Shown here: positions 45,601 to 55,072 of the stretch, piece after piece
How the letters are laid out: every line of letters begins with the position of its first letter
Numbering within the stretch: position 1 is the first letter of the stretch
Assembly (NCBI GenBank): GCA_021234155.1
Contig: JAJEKV010000003.1
Coordinates: 23,966,874 to 24,030,873 of the forward strand
Direction of reading: 5' to 3'
Origin: Isoetes taiwanensis
Lineage: Eukaryota > Streptophyta > Lycopodiopsida > Isoetales > Isoetaceae
Length of the DNA: 64,000 bases
The notes under the pieces: model-generated
Told to the model about the DNA's origin: nothing
What the model saw: only the letters and a program-made list of their open reading frames with translations
The model's database searches: none
Program-made: the position numbers and the translations under genes

Positions 45601-45699
45601 GGTAACATACCTTGAGGATGTACTACCCTTTTCAATTTCGCTATCATGCTCTGCCATCTTCTTTTTCCCTTTCTCATCTCTCCCACTTTCGAAATTCAT
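42660..45699 (-). pseudogene. Putative DDE/RNase H-like transposase gene
   Basis: Exon 1 (45699 to 45051) begins MNFESGRDEKGKKKMAEHDS and, after a shift near 45240, ends with RKKRSEAIQYLDIPQ at GTATTA. A 612-bp intron follows. Exon 2 (from 44438) reads PELYEHFVEENPDADVGIRM, a Cys/His cluster CCVKHE...AENFRKAFNS, and a broken CxxC region. At 43787-43798 it reads VVDFA, then in another frame ENYTLQPFKEVQSEHWN. It continues as a 332-codon stretch with LYVSDDRSHDTHF, RSDGCAAQFKSKRSFYF (about 43540) and GSGHGKGEHDGEAAKAKQ (about 43420). The C-terminus ends GALPEMVDALD. DFAENY, SDG.A.QFK and HGKG..DG.. form a conserved trio that I recall from uncharacterised animal and plant proteins. Treating it as a D-D-E nuclease is inference. 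Confidence 0.6.
44624..44974 (-). repeat. Tandem duplication inside the transposase-gene intron
   Basis: Two direct units, 44624-44806 (183 bp) and 44807-44974 (168 bp), both begin GCACATTTAATC and end GGAGTTCAC. They differ by a few substitutions and a 15-bp gap. They lie wholly inside the intron 44439-45050, so they expand the intron without touching coding sequence. Confidence 0.85.
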
Positions 45700-46078
45700 C
45701 GCATGCCACCTGTTATTTACTCTTCACAATTTTGAATTCACCAGATGCCATCTGATGTTTACCACATTCAGTTTCAAAATCACCAGATTGCATGTTTTCC
45801 TGATCTTGGAAAAAAATTCAAATTGTGTTCTACTTTCTTGGTTCGATTTGGGAATTTTCTTGGAGGAAATTTTTCTGGAGGGAATTTTCCTGGAGGAAAC
45901 TGGAGGAGGAATTTCCTCGTGGAGTTTATCAACAACCGCCTCTACTCGTCATAATTACAAACAAACGGGAATTTTGCCCCTTTTTAAATATATAAGACAA
46001 AATTTATACATGAAATAAGTACATTTAAAATTCAGCAACCCGTTCAAAAGTTTACATGAATTGCCCCCTAATGTATGA
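45700..46078. promoter_or_regulatory. Upstream region of the transposase-like gene
   Basis: This is about 380 bp between the ATG at 45699 and the right TIR, the only place a promoter for the minus-strand gene can sit within the element. It contains a run of GGAGGAA-type repeats (45852-45920) that would be a CT-rich leader on the transcribed strand. No clear TATA box is seen. Confidence 0.35.
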
Positions 46079-46098
46079 CACCCTAACGTGCTTTTACC
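46079..46098 (-). repeat. Right terminal inverted repeat
   Basis: CACCCTAACGTGCTTTTACC is the exact reverse complement of the left end. It is followed by CACATG (46099-46104), the presumed target-site duplication, and then by R-copy sequence TGGGCATGTG. Confidence 0.92.
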
Positions 46099-46885
46099 CA
46101 CATGTGGGCATGTGTTTTCTTTGGGTGCCATCTTGTCCATGTATCTATATGCTAGTTTCATTTGAAGTGAATGCATGTCGTTAAACCTGTCATACAAGCC
46201 CCCACCTAGGTACATGCCCATTTTGAAGGAAGAGAAACTGTACATTCCAGTAAGTGTGTAAGATTTGCCATCTTTTGCAAATGAGAATGAGTGGAAATTG
46301 TATGCCAAATTATATTGGGTCATGCAGGTGGAGGAATATCAAGGATACAACAAGGAAACTGGGGAGTTCATTCAGCCTCCGGAATGGAAAGTGGCGGGCT
46401 TGATTCCGCTCATCAGGTGAAGAACAGGTAAACAGAAGCAAAATTGGTTTCTCCCCAGTTTCCTTGTTGTGGCGGCCTGGAACTGGGTCGCAGATTCCAC
46501 GACCTGCTCCCAGCTCCCGCCGATCACGGGAGCCCCTGGAATCAGATCCCCAGATTCCATGCCACCATACAACCAGATCCTTGGACCACGTGGTAACACA
46601 AGAAATATATAGAAATGGCAAGTTGCTTCATATAATTATTGTCTATTCAAAAGCAGTGTGTATGTACTCGCCATTGTGAATACTCATTATCGTGTAGTCC
46701 ACTAACTATGATAAAAAATATAGCCATGGGAAAGTTGATGCAATGTCATCTAAACTTTGTAAATTAATTCGCCTTTCCAAAAAGGCGTTCCATGATGAAG
46801 CCTTGGTAAATTCGTTGCCCATGTCACACCTTTTAAGAAAAAAATTGTGTTGCAATTTTCATCAAGCCAAGACATAGAAACAAAG
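46099..46885 (+). repeat. Repeat R copy D, right part
   Basis: R resumes after the large insertion, matching copy A from about 19580 (CATGTGGGCATGTGTTTTC) through the KH exon to about 20190 (GACATAGAAACA). It is then broken again by a small TIR insertion. Together with 35851-36950 it makes one R copy carrying nested insertions. Confidence 0.85.
46328..46600 (+). pseudogene. SF1/BBP KH exon split by a 222-bp insertion
   Basis: The exon starts VEEYQGYN after CATGCAG and resumes as QILGPRGNT at 46574. Between them lies 46352-46573, flanked by the direct repeat ATACAAC (46345-46351 and 46567-46573). The insert holds an inverted repeat, CAACAAGGAAACTGGGG at 46349-46365 against 46453-46469, and is GC-rich in its second half. 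Nine exon bases (encoding FIR in copies A and B) are missing at the junction. Confidence 0.75.
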
Positions 46886-46899
46886 GATAGTTTAGAATA

Positions 46900-47006
46900 A
46901 GGGAAAGGCCCCCTGGGCTTCTTTCCGGAAGGGAAAGCTGGCCGACGCGCGAAGCGCGGAGGCCTGCTTGACCTTCCGGAAAGAAGCCCAGGGGGGCCTT
47001 TGCCCT
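46900..47006. repeat. Foldback sequence with 33-bp arms
   Basis: The left arm 46900-46932 (containing CCCCTGGGCTTCTTTCCGGA) pairs with the right arm 46972-47006. The loop of about 40 bases itself contains GCGCGAAGCGC. It lies immediately before a second inverted-repeat element and at the same R break, so both came in together or one inserted into the other. Confidence 0.85.
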
Positions 47007-47233
47007 ACCGGAAAGAATCCTTACCTTCAATTCTGCTGCCAGAATGCAACGTAAGATCAGTGGAATGCGGGGTTAAACGGCTGAATGCAGGGTATAAACA
47101 GCAGAATGCAAGATAAAAATTTGAGCGGCACGCGAGATGTACAATTTGTGTTTTCAGAAGAAGAAACACAGACACGTGTCAAAATACTATTGGATGGGGC
47201 AGCAGAATTGAAGGTAAGGAAGGATTCTTTCCG
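47007..47233. mobile_element. MITE-like element with terminal inverted repeats of about 34 bp
   Basis: The left end CCGGAAAGAATCC...CTTACCTTCAATTCTGCTGCC (47008-47040) pairs with the right end at 47199-47233, apart from a 3-4 base indel. No ORF lies between. Repeat R sequence (TTCCCAAAAAGGTGTTCCATG) resumes directly after it. It is a small non-autonomous TIR element of unknown superfamily. Confidence 0.75.
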
Positions 47234-47503
47234 TTCCCAAAAAGGTGTTCCATGATGAAGGCTTTAGAGTTGTGCAATTGTTTTTGGATGCCTGGGTTAA
47301 TTTTGGAATTTCAAAAAGAGCGTTAAAAGGGCGTGATCGCCCATTTTTTGCAATGTCCCTGTTCTGGTTTTTTTCTGGCCCTTCTAGTTCTCCAGCTGCG
47401 TGGGAATGCGGAACGCGATCTGCACATGGTTTCCATATTTGATGGAGCGGGATGGCAAATCCGGATTCGAGGATGGATGTTTGTATATGTTTAGTGTGGG
47501 GGA

Positions 47504-47643
47504 AAGTTCATGACCTGGCGGTTTTGGTGGAAACCCGCGGTGGCGCCGCTTTGTAGCGGCGCCACCGCGGGTTTCCACTCTGAAACCGCTACAAGCGGCG
47601 CCACCTGCGGGTTTCCACTTTGAAACCGCCAGGTCATGAACTT
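47504..47643. repeat. 140-bp nested foldback, perfect 24-bp hairpin at its core
   Basis: Arms 47527-47550 and 47555-47578 (GTGGAAACCCGCGGTGGCGC... and its complement) are perfect over 24 bp with a 4-base loop, TTGT. Outer arms 47504-47525 and 47623-47643 (AAGTTCATGACCTGGCGGTT) pair as well. A third, imperfect arm lies at 47584-47620. It sits about 55 bp upstream of a TATA box. It could be a foldback MITE or a small-RNA source. Confidence 0.85.
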
Positions 47644-47710
47644 TATCCGACGTGGCCTTCACTACCCAGAAATTACCCCTGCCACGTCGACAGGGATATA
47701 AAAGGTCTTT
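47644..47710 (+). promoter_or_regulatory. TATA promoter with ACGT-core motifs
   Basis: TATAAAAG is at 47697-47704, preceded by two inverted ACGT-core motifs, GACGTGGCC (about 47649) and TGCCACGTCGAC (about 47680-47691), of the G-box/ABRE type bound by plant bZIP and bHLH factors. A pyrimidine-rich leader follows. This is the clearest Pol II promoter in the window. Confidence 0.6.
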
Positions 47711-47729
47711 TTTTTCTGTAATTCCCTTT

Positions 47730-48590
47730 TTTTTTTCACCACGTCTCCTCCGGCAAGACCTTCATCGAGGACGTTTTTTGAGGCACCAGGTCGCCCGACG
47801 GCTTGCATTTTGGTTTGGACGACGATTCTGGAGGCGCTAGGCCAGGATCTTTCGGCCGACATAAGCTTTGTGCAAAGCTTTTAGGTGTTTGTTTGTTTTT
47901 TTTTTTTTACTTTTTCTTTTATATGCTTCTTCTAACTGTGTTTTCTGTTGAATCTTGCAGGTGTTTGATCTTGCATTGGTTTTTGGAAGATATTTCAAGT
48001 TCTTGGTAATTTTTGAGTTGCTGGGAGTCGTCTGAGGTTTGGTTTAAGGTTTGAGTTGCTAGGAGTCGTCTGATATTCGGTTTAAGGTTTGAGGAGTGCG
48101 AGACAGTCATGTGTTTTAGTTGCCAGGTTTCTGAGGTTGCGAGTTTAAGGTTTCAGAGGTTTCGAGTTTAAGATTCCAGTGTAGAAACATGGAGACAGTC
48201 ATGTCTTTTAGTTGGAGTGTTATATTTCTTGTAATATTATCTAATAGTTCATTATTTGTTTTATTAGTAATCCATCTTTTCTTTTTTAGGTTGGTCGATC
48301 CGTTTTGCCTAGGTCTGCTAGTTCTATTGTACCTGTGAGTTCCGGAAGTATGGCTGTTTCAGATTTAAGGCAGATTGACATCAACAATGATGTATGGGAG
48401 AAATGCTTGCAGTCTTGTCCTCAGTTGGATTTGCATCTAGCCTATTGCATGTTGCCAGTTTAGAAGTCGGACCTCCAGAAGAGCCCAACAACCCAAAGAA
48501 AACTAGCAAAAAAACCTTTGCCAAATTCTTTGGTGGAAAAAACAACATAGCCAACCATTTTGTATCCTCAAAACCATAATGTCCGGAATT
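47730..48590 (+). pseudogene. Short spliced transcript unit downstream of the TATA box (unrecognised)
   Basis: Two good acceptors (TCTTGCAG at 47960 and TTTTTTAG at 48289) suggest a leader with introns. The exon from 48290 is open from VGRSVLPRSASSIVPVSSGS into an ATG at 48350 encoding MAVSDLRQIDINNDVWEKCL, and it stops after LAYCMLPV. A second frame at 48394-48579 is rich in Lys and Pro (PPEEPNNPKKTSKKTFAKFF). The reading frame looks truncated, since the region joins the Dof-like repeat at about 48780. No family is recognised. Confidence 0.35.
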
Positions 48591-48783
48591 CTATTCTCTT
48601 ACTCTATTCTATTTTTAATATCTTTACATTCCTAAACAAAATCTAAAGCCCCAACAAAACCAACACTCCATGTCTGAAAAATAGGAATTCAAATACAATA
48701 CATAACAAGAATCATGCTCAAACCTTAGCGTTAATACCTTTAAAATATAGAAACAAATTAGGCACACTTTTCATCATGACACT

Positions 48784-49440
48784 TTTCATCATTAGGTCGC
48801 TTATTGGTAGAGAACAAAGCGCCATCATTGGATGGCTTGTTTGCAGAAGACCTAGATGAGGACTTTGTCAACTTTTGTCAGTCAATAGAAGAAAATCTCT
48901 GCAAAGGAGATAGTGAAGTTGAAGCAGAAGCCAGTATAGCCATGCATGACTTGGTCAATGCATCAATTGGACTTGGAAGTGAACAGGCAACAGTAAGCAC
49001 ATGGAACACTTGTACATATCCGCGTGAATGGCAGCCATGGGAGCAACAAGCAACACAAGGAATGGCAGCTCCAAAGATGAAGAAGAGGAAGATAGTTGCC
49101 AACTCGATTCAACTTGAAAGCGCATGTGCAATGACAAGCATGGCAACTATGCCACAAGAAATGACAGCCAAGGATGAAGAAGCGAAGATAGAGATGCCCC
49201 ATCTTGATTGCCCTCGGTGTTTCAAAGATAACACACGCTTGACTACTTCAACAATAAGAAGCAAGGCCAACATAGGTATAATGTCGCGAAGTTGCAAGAG
49301 AGAGTGGGACCTGGGGGGGCAAACTAAGGGTGTTAGGACCTCGAAAGCCTCCACAATCTAGGAAACCTAAAGGCAAGATTGTTGCTTTCAATGAGAACTT
49401 AACATTTGAGAATGTTCAGCCACTTGTATATTCATATTGA
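48784..49440 (+). pseudogene. Dof-like zinc-finger gene, copy 2
   Basis: This copy lost the first codons (the MEDILKLMDE segment is absent) but is in frame from VENKAPSLDG through EDLDEDFVNFCQSIEEN, NTCTYPREWQPWEQQ and a basic KMKKRKIV segment to CPRCFKDNTR. It then shifts by one base, so the second half of the finger (SCKREWDLGG) is out of frame. It has an internal segment, ANSIQLESACAMTSM, that copy 1 lacks. Copies 1 and 2 are complementary in damage: 1 keeps the finger, 2 keeps the link between N-terminus and finger. Confidence 0.78.
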
Positions 49441-50950
49441 AATTGTACTGCCATGCCATTTCTATATGGTTATTGAGATTGTACAGCTCCCATTTGGGTT
49501 GTAAATACGTGGAGAATTTATAAAGATTTTTTGCACTTGATGTCCTTTGTTTGTTTTTTGCACTTGATGTCCTTTTATTTTGACTACTTGGTCTTTTATC
49601 TTTTCATGTCTATGCTATCAGTTTATAGAAAGTTGGCATTGAAGATAATAGGAAGATCTAGTCTAATCATTACGTGTGCAAACTTGATATATTTCTAGTA
49701 CTATGCCTCCGCACAATGCATTCTAATGGACTATCAAAATGTAGACTCTAAATCACAGCCTTCCTGCAACACTTACAAATGCTCATGCTAATAAACCAAG
49801 CATATGATGTCAAAGGCGGAGTCAGTTCTGCATGTTATAACAAGTAGGTTAGAAACATTAATTAATAGAATATAATATAATTTGTCACGTTCTTTTTAAC
49901 GAAAAATACATTAACAAGCATTTTTTTATTTCCGTTACATAATATGATTTGTGACGCGTTAGCAACCAAAAACCACTTGTATTGTAACGCGTGACAAAAA
50001 TATAAATCTGTCACGCTTACTGATCTTGTATTTGTGACATGTGATAAAATTAATTGCAGTTGCTACCCGTCACGAACCATAATTTTTGTATTTTGTTAAT
50101 GGTCATTTGTCACATGTGACATTTTACTAAAGTTCGTTGTAACGGGACAAATTCCATATGAATTAAATTAGAATTAAGAAAAAAAAAGGCAGAGTCTCTA
50201 AAGCTCTTGCATATTAGAATCTCTTAATTAACAGGCAGTACTGCCATCATTTGGACATTTGGAGTTAGTTACATTTAAAGTGTTCAAAGTACAAATTTAA
50301 AGCACGAGAGAAGAAAAAAGCATTCTTCAAAAATCGATTAAATTATAAAGTATAACATATACAAAAGATATGGTTCAAAGCTTAGGACAACTATGCAGCA
50401 TAACTACTGCTGCTTTTGTCATGCATGCCAATTCCCATGTCATGTCGCTCTTGATCCCTCAATATCTGGTCTAATCTTGGGTTCAACATCTATGTCCTAC
50501 AATCCCATTCCAGTACATGTGAATAGAAAGTGCTGGCATATGCAAAATAAATAGTAAATGCTGAGAGCTAACCTTCAGCTTATAAGTTCTTCTACTTTAT
50601 GGATAATATGCATTCAGAGGGGACTGCCAACATACCTAATGTTTATCCCGCATTATAAAAACCATAATAATAAAAGTTACATTTGTTGTTTTACCACAAT
50701 AGCCACTGGAGTGTCAAGATGAACTCTTTAGAACCACTTTCTGGTTGGATTTAATGTTTTTGAACATACCATCTTATCTTAACCCTCATATATTAAGAAA
50801 AATATGCTAAGTAATCATGCTTTTGTAAACATTAGATGACCAAAGTACAGGGGAAGCACTTTTGTACTTAATGACCATAAATGATGACTTTACAAAAGAA
50901 CGGGAGAAGAAGCCATCTTAGACCTAACAAAAGATCAGTTGTTAAAGTAA
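49441..50950. repeat. Tail repeat T and following block, direct duplicate at 53940-55020
   Basis: After the Dof-like gene come the T repeat and a run of alternating TTTGTGACGCG / GTAACGCGTGAC / TCTGTCACGC motifs (49950-50030) able to form hairpins. A block from 50395 (ATAACTACTGCTGCTTTTGT) to about 50940 follows. The same order occurs at 53805-55020 with about 300 bp missing (corresponding to 50095-50395). No coding sequence is seen. Confidence 0.8.
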
Positions 50951-51491
50951 CTCCACTACAAATCAGGATATCAGATATATATCAGAGAAGTAAGAAATAA
51001 GGACCCATTGGTGGGATTATCTATTATAACAATATCAAGGTTTGATGATGCCCAAGAAGCGTTATGAAGACCTATTAGTATCATCCAATTAGCAAATAGG
51101 GAGAAGCGGAAAACAGTAAAATCACTGCCTACAAGTATTGGCCTACCCAAGTCATTATGTCCAGTCATATATGATGCATTGACTGCAATCTCAATAGAGA
51201 ACTAATATGATGTTAAGAATCATCAAAGCAAAAGTTTAGACGATTGGCTTCAAAGAATTACATATCAGAAACAAAAATTGCAGCAGGATATGCAATGCGC
51301 AATAATGGGTTTAATTGTAAGCATAATAAGCAATTTAACAATATGCATGGAACCATCAATCGTAGAGCATCCAATGCTGAGTACCTTTATATGCACGGAG
51401 ACTGAACCTAATATAAGTACACGTGCTTATCGTTAGCAGATTCCATAAAAAGACTGAGAAGTTCACTAATTTAGAATTAGAGAGTACGAAC
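50951..51491. other. No gene seen
   Basis: AT-rich sequence leading into the TFIIE-alpha relic. No recognisable exons; it may be intronic or 3' sequence of that relic. Confidence 0.5.
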
Positions 51492-51770
51492 CTATGACCA
51501 CAACTTGCATTTGGACAAATATATTCTTGAATTGCATTCCTATCCTCAAGCTGATCTTTTATTTTTCTTTTCGCTCTGTGAATCCTATATCGCACCACAT
51601 CACAGACCTGAGAATAAGAACAAAATATGTTAACCATGTGATTCTTTGCACAGTAATAAAATGGCATTACCTGTGCATAATCCAGGCAGCAGTGTGACGT
51701 AACTTGAACTTTCGTTGCCCAGTGCATCCATCAACCACTGCAATAGTTGCATTGCAAACCTTGGCATCTT
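51492..51770 (-). pseudogene. TFIIE-alpha (general transcription factor IIE subunit 1) relic
   Basis: TFIIE-alpha works with RNA polymerase II and TFIIH at promoter opening. The minus strand shows an exon from about 51769 to 51671 reading KDAKVCNATIAVVDG and, after a one-base shift, VQVTSHCCLDYAQ, ending at GTAATG. After a TATTCTCAG acceptor comes the exon 51607-51492: VCDVVRYRIHRAKRKIKDQL followed by EDRNAIQEYICPNASCGHR, ending at GTTCGT. Both match the plant family (HSYCCLDYAQ.YDVVRYR...MKKKLKDELED.NTVQEY.CP.C), including the first half of the zinc ribbon. The frameshift and an odd extra residue pair in CPNASC make it a pseudogene, or a badly diverged paralogue. No further exons are seen. 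Confidence 0.82.
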
Positions 51771-52539
51771 TTCTAGTCCGTAAAAAACATATAAAAAACA
51801 AACTAAATGAATGTGATTCATTTATTTCCCTTTCCATTGTTCATTATATGTATGAACCATGCTTATCAAGCTTGACGAGATACTCTTTGGGCTTATAGTT
51901 CCATTCATGACCAGCAAGAATAGACATGAAACAGATCTACCATTAGGTTGATTCAGATTCCAGAGCAATAGATGAACTTAGCATAAATGTTGATGGCAGA
52001 TTTTGTTTTCTATAGTAATGGGATTGGGTTAAGTTCTCCAGCTATAAACCTCACATAATGCTAGAAGTATGGCATGGACACTGCAATATGCTTATCTAGG
52101 GGCTGCTTGCTATTAATGTCTTTTATCAATCTTAGCTGTCCAACCTGGATAATAATGTATGCTCTAGGATCTTCACAATCTGAAGGATAGTTTGTATTAA
52201 AATTTTGTGAGCACAGTTTGCGTTAATTTTTTTTTTCTTCTTTTTGAGGGTAAGAGATTAGATTAAATTATAATATAAAAGACGTGGTCCCCTGTAGAGG
52301 AAGATAGAATGAATTACAGCTAAATGTGGAGGGTTTTACCAATGCAGTACTCAAGAGAGCATCATCTTTTCTCCCCCACCATGTGGGTACTATATGGGGA
52401 TCACGAATCTTCTCCAAAGGGAAGGTACTATAGAGAGAGGCAACTCCTTTTCCACACCTAGAACCCCCACTTGATACTCGATATAGTTAACATTAAATAA
52501 CTGCCACATTTGCAACAACATTGTCGGCATCATTTTCCT
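51771..52539. other. No gene seen
   Basis: AT-rich DNA. A weak match to host-gene sequence is possible near the TFIIE-alpha exons, but nothing is supportable. Confidence 0.45.
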
Positions 52540-53760
52540 CTATTCCATCCTTGTTGAGCGAATGCATCTAAAGAAGGAATATAATCCTTCCAAAGCACCT
52601 AGTCTATCAAGTATTTTGTTATATCTCCTACCCTTCTGCCTATGGTGCAATAAACCCATCAATGCTACTTCCAGATTAAACATGTTTTTTAGTTTTGCAA
52701 TAGAAATCTCAAGCCCTTCAATGCATAAGCCACAACGGTATTTCCAGACCAGCCAAAGAGCAATGTTCATAAGTGAGGCATCAATACAGCTTCTATCTGA
52801 GATCAATATTAGTCCTGACCATTCTAATTCGAGGACAGACAAACGAATGATGGGGCTAACCCAATGCCAGTACTCCATGATCATGGGGCAAAAGATCGTG
52901 ATCCATCCATGATCATGGATGCCCAATGGATTCCCGAACCGAACATCCAAATGAGCATTTGTCTACATCTGTTATACCCTTGTTATATAAACTCACATTT
53001 GTACTTAGCCCCATTCAAGGGCCATCCATATGAAGAATTGAATCTTCTTGGAGCTGATGGATTACCAAGAATTGGCTAAAACTGCTTTAGCCACGACGTT
53101 ATTCATTCCCAGTCTTATCTCTGCTTTTAACGGAACGTCTTGACCTAGAGACCGATAGATCTTTGACACACTGTAATGTTGACATCCATCGAGTAGCCAC
53201 CTTTCTTGTAATCCAACAACTCCTGACACATAAGTGACATTCTTCAGAATCTCCCGTAACATTGTCCTGTCACCTTCCTTAGCAGAGGAAATTCTTTGCT
53301 TGTGCTTCATACAACTAGTCCATCTGCTATTTAACCACAGGTATTGCAACCGTATGATACCTGCATTCTTCCACTTAATCAAGATGCGAAGATGGGAGAG
53401 TGCTAAGGGGAACCCTCCCCTTTCCCAAATCTTCGTGTTCCCAGAAAATACAAAATCCTCCTGTTTCTCCAGGAGGATTCATAGGGATAAATATGTGTTG
53501 TACTTCCTTCCAGGCCTGAAGAATCCTTCTCATTACTGGGGATGTCCCATGAGCCATCTTAAAACTATAGAGCTACCTCCTTTGGTACCCCTGGCCACAC
53601 AGGTAAATGAGAACAAATTGTTACCTACTCAATTGCTAATAGATCTTGCCTCGAAATTTGGAAGCCAGGGCTCCTATAAAAGCACAATGTCTGAATTCAT
53701 TGATCTGATGGCTGCCAATATCCTTCCACACTTCAACACGCGTTTTATTCCATGAAGGTT
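52540..53760 (-). pseudogene. Degenerate LINE C-terminal region (probable)
   Basis: From high to low coordinates the pieces read MAHGTSPVMRRILQAWKEVQ and GRVPLSTLPSSHLD (53375-53557), WKNAGIIRLQYLWLNSRWTS and SAKEGDRTMLREILKNVTYV (53210-53382), and SVSKIYRSLGQDVPLKAEIR (53080-53160). A 136-codon stretch follows (52540-52950). The order 'lPl......W...GI....D.w' then 'IYR.L......' resembles the post-RT part and zf-RVT region of plant LINEs. Many breaks exist and no catalytic RT motif is included, so the call is an inference. A further 100 bp of it recurs at 56735-56838. Confidence 0.42.
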
Positions 53761-53804
53761 CCAAGAGGCAATCTTCATGTGGCAAAAAGATCTTCATGGG
53801 GCAA

Positions 53805-55020
53805 ACTTCATGGGGCAAACTAAGGGTGTTAGGAGCCTCCACAGTCTAGGAAACCTAAAGGCAAGACTGTTGCTTCCAATGAGAACTTAACATTTGAGAA
53901 TGTTCATCCACTTGTATATTCATATTTAAATTGTACTGCCATTTCTATATGGTTATTGAGATTGTACAGCTTCCATTTGGGTTGTAAATACGTGGAGAAT
54001 TTATAAAGATTTTTTGCACTTGATGTCCTTTGTTTGTAAGAATTTATGTCAGTCATCTCCTTTTATTTTGACTACTTGGTCATTTATCTTTTTCATGTCT
54101 ATGCTATCAGATGTAGTATACCTTTTCTAGTATACAAAAAGTTGGTAATGAAGATAATAAGAAGATCTAGTCTAAGCATTACGTGTGCAAACTTGATATA
54201 TTTGCTATAAACCAAGCATATTATATTAAAGGCGGAGTCAGTTCTGCATGTTATAACAAGTAGGTTAGAAACATTAATAGAATATAATATAATTTGTCAC
54301 GTTCCTTTTAACGAAAAATACATTAACAAGCATTTTTTAATTTCCGTTACATAATATGATTTGTGACGCGTTAGCAACAAAAAACCACTTGTGCGTGACA
54401 AAAATATAAATCTGTCACACGTTACTGATCTTGTATTTGTGACATGTGATAAAATTAATTGCAGTTGCCACACGTCCCGACAACATAACTACTGCTGCTT
54501 TTGTCATGCATGCCAATTCCCATGTCATGTCGCTCTTGATCCCTCAATATCTGGTCTACTCTTGGGTTCAACATCTATGTCCTACAATCCCATTCCAGTA
54601 CAGGTGAATAGAAACTGTTGGCATATGCAAAATAAATAGTAAATGCTGAGAGCTAACCTTCAGCTTATAAGTTCTTCTACTTTATGGATAATATGCATTC
54701 AGAGAAGACTGCCAACATACCTAATAAAAAACCAAAATAATAAAAGTTACATTTGTTGTTTTACCACAATAGCCACTAGAGTGTCAAGACGAACTCTTTA
54801 GAACCACTTTCTGGTTGGATTTAATGTTTTTGAGCGTACCATCTTACCTTGACCCTCATATATTAAGGAAAATATGCTAAGTAATCATGCTTTTGTAAAC
54901 ATTAGATGACCAAAGTACAGGGGAAGCACTTTTGTACTTAACTGACCATAAATGATGACTTTACAAAAGAACGGGAGAAGAAGCCATCTTAGACCTAATA
55001 AAAGATCAGTTGTTAAAGAT
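53805..55020 (+). repeat. Dof-element 3' end and T repeat, direct duplicate of 49320-50950
   Basis: This starts at AACTAAGGGTGTTAGGA, which corresponds to the post-finger part of the Dof-like gene ([17 protein letters not shown] region). It continues through VQPLVYSY-equivalent sequence (here with ATTTAAA for ATTGAAA) and the T repeat to about 55020. The zinc finger itself is absent here, so this is a 3' fragment copy. Confidence 0.82.
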
Positions 55021-55072
55021 AGTTGCCAACTCGACAGCCTTTGCAGATAGAGCTAGTAGGAAAGCACACGAG

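Larger units (their letters stand above)
36951..46098. mobile_element. 9.1-kb TIR DNA transposon with protease, phosphatase and transposase-like genes
   Basis: Perfect 20-bp terminal inverted repeats (GGTAAAAGCACGTTAGGGTG) bound the unit. It sits inside repeat R copy D, flanked by CACATG on both sides. It contains two plus-strand genes (coiled-coil/RING/Ulp1-like; FCP1-like HAD) and one convergent minus-strand gene with a putative DDE/RNase H-like transposase. All three keep introns with GT-AG ends and all contain frameshifts or stops, so this copy is a decayed but structurally complete element. Ulp1-type proteases are known in some plant Mutator-like elements and other transposons (established knowledge). 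The transposase-like protein here is not a MULE transposase by its motifs. Confidence 0.85.

Noticed and set aside
36951-46098. Mutator-like (KI-MULE or Pack-MULE) assignment because of the Ulp1-like gene
   Set aside because: No MULE transposase motif is visible, TIRs are short and no 9-bp target duplication fits the flanks.
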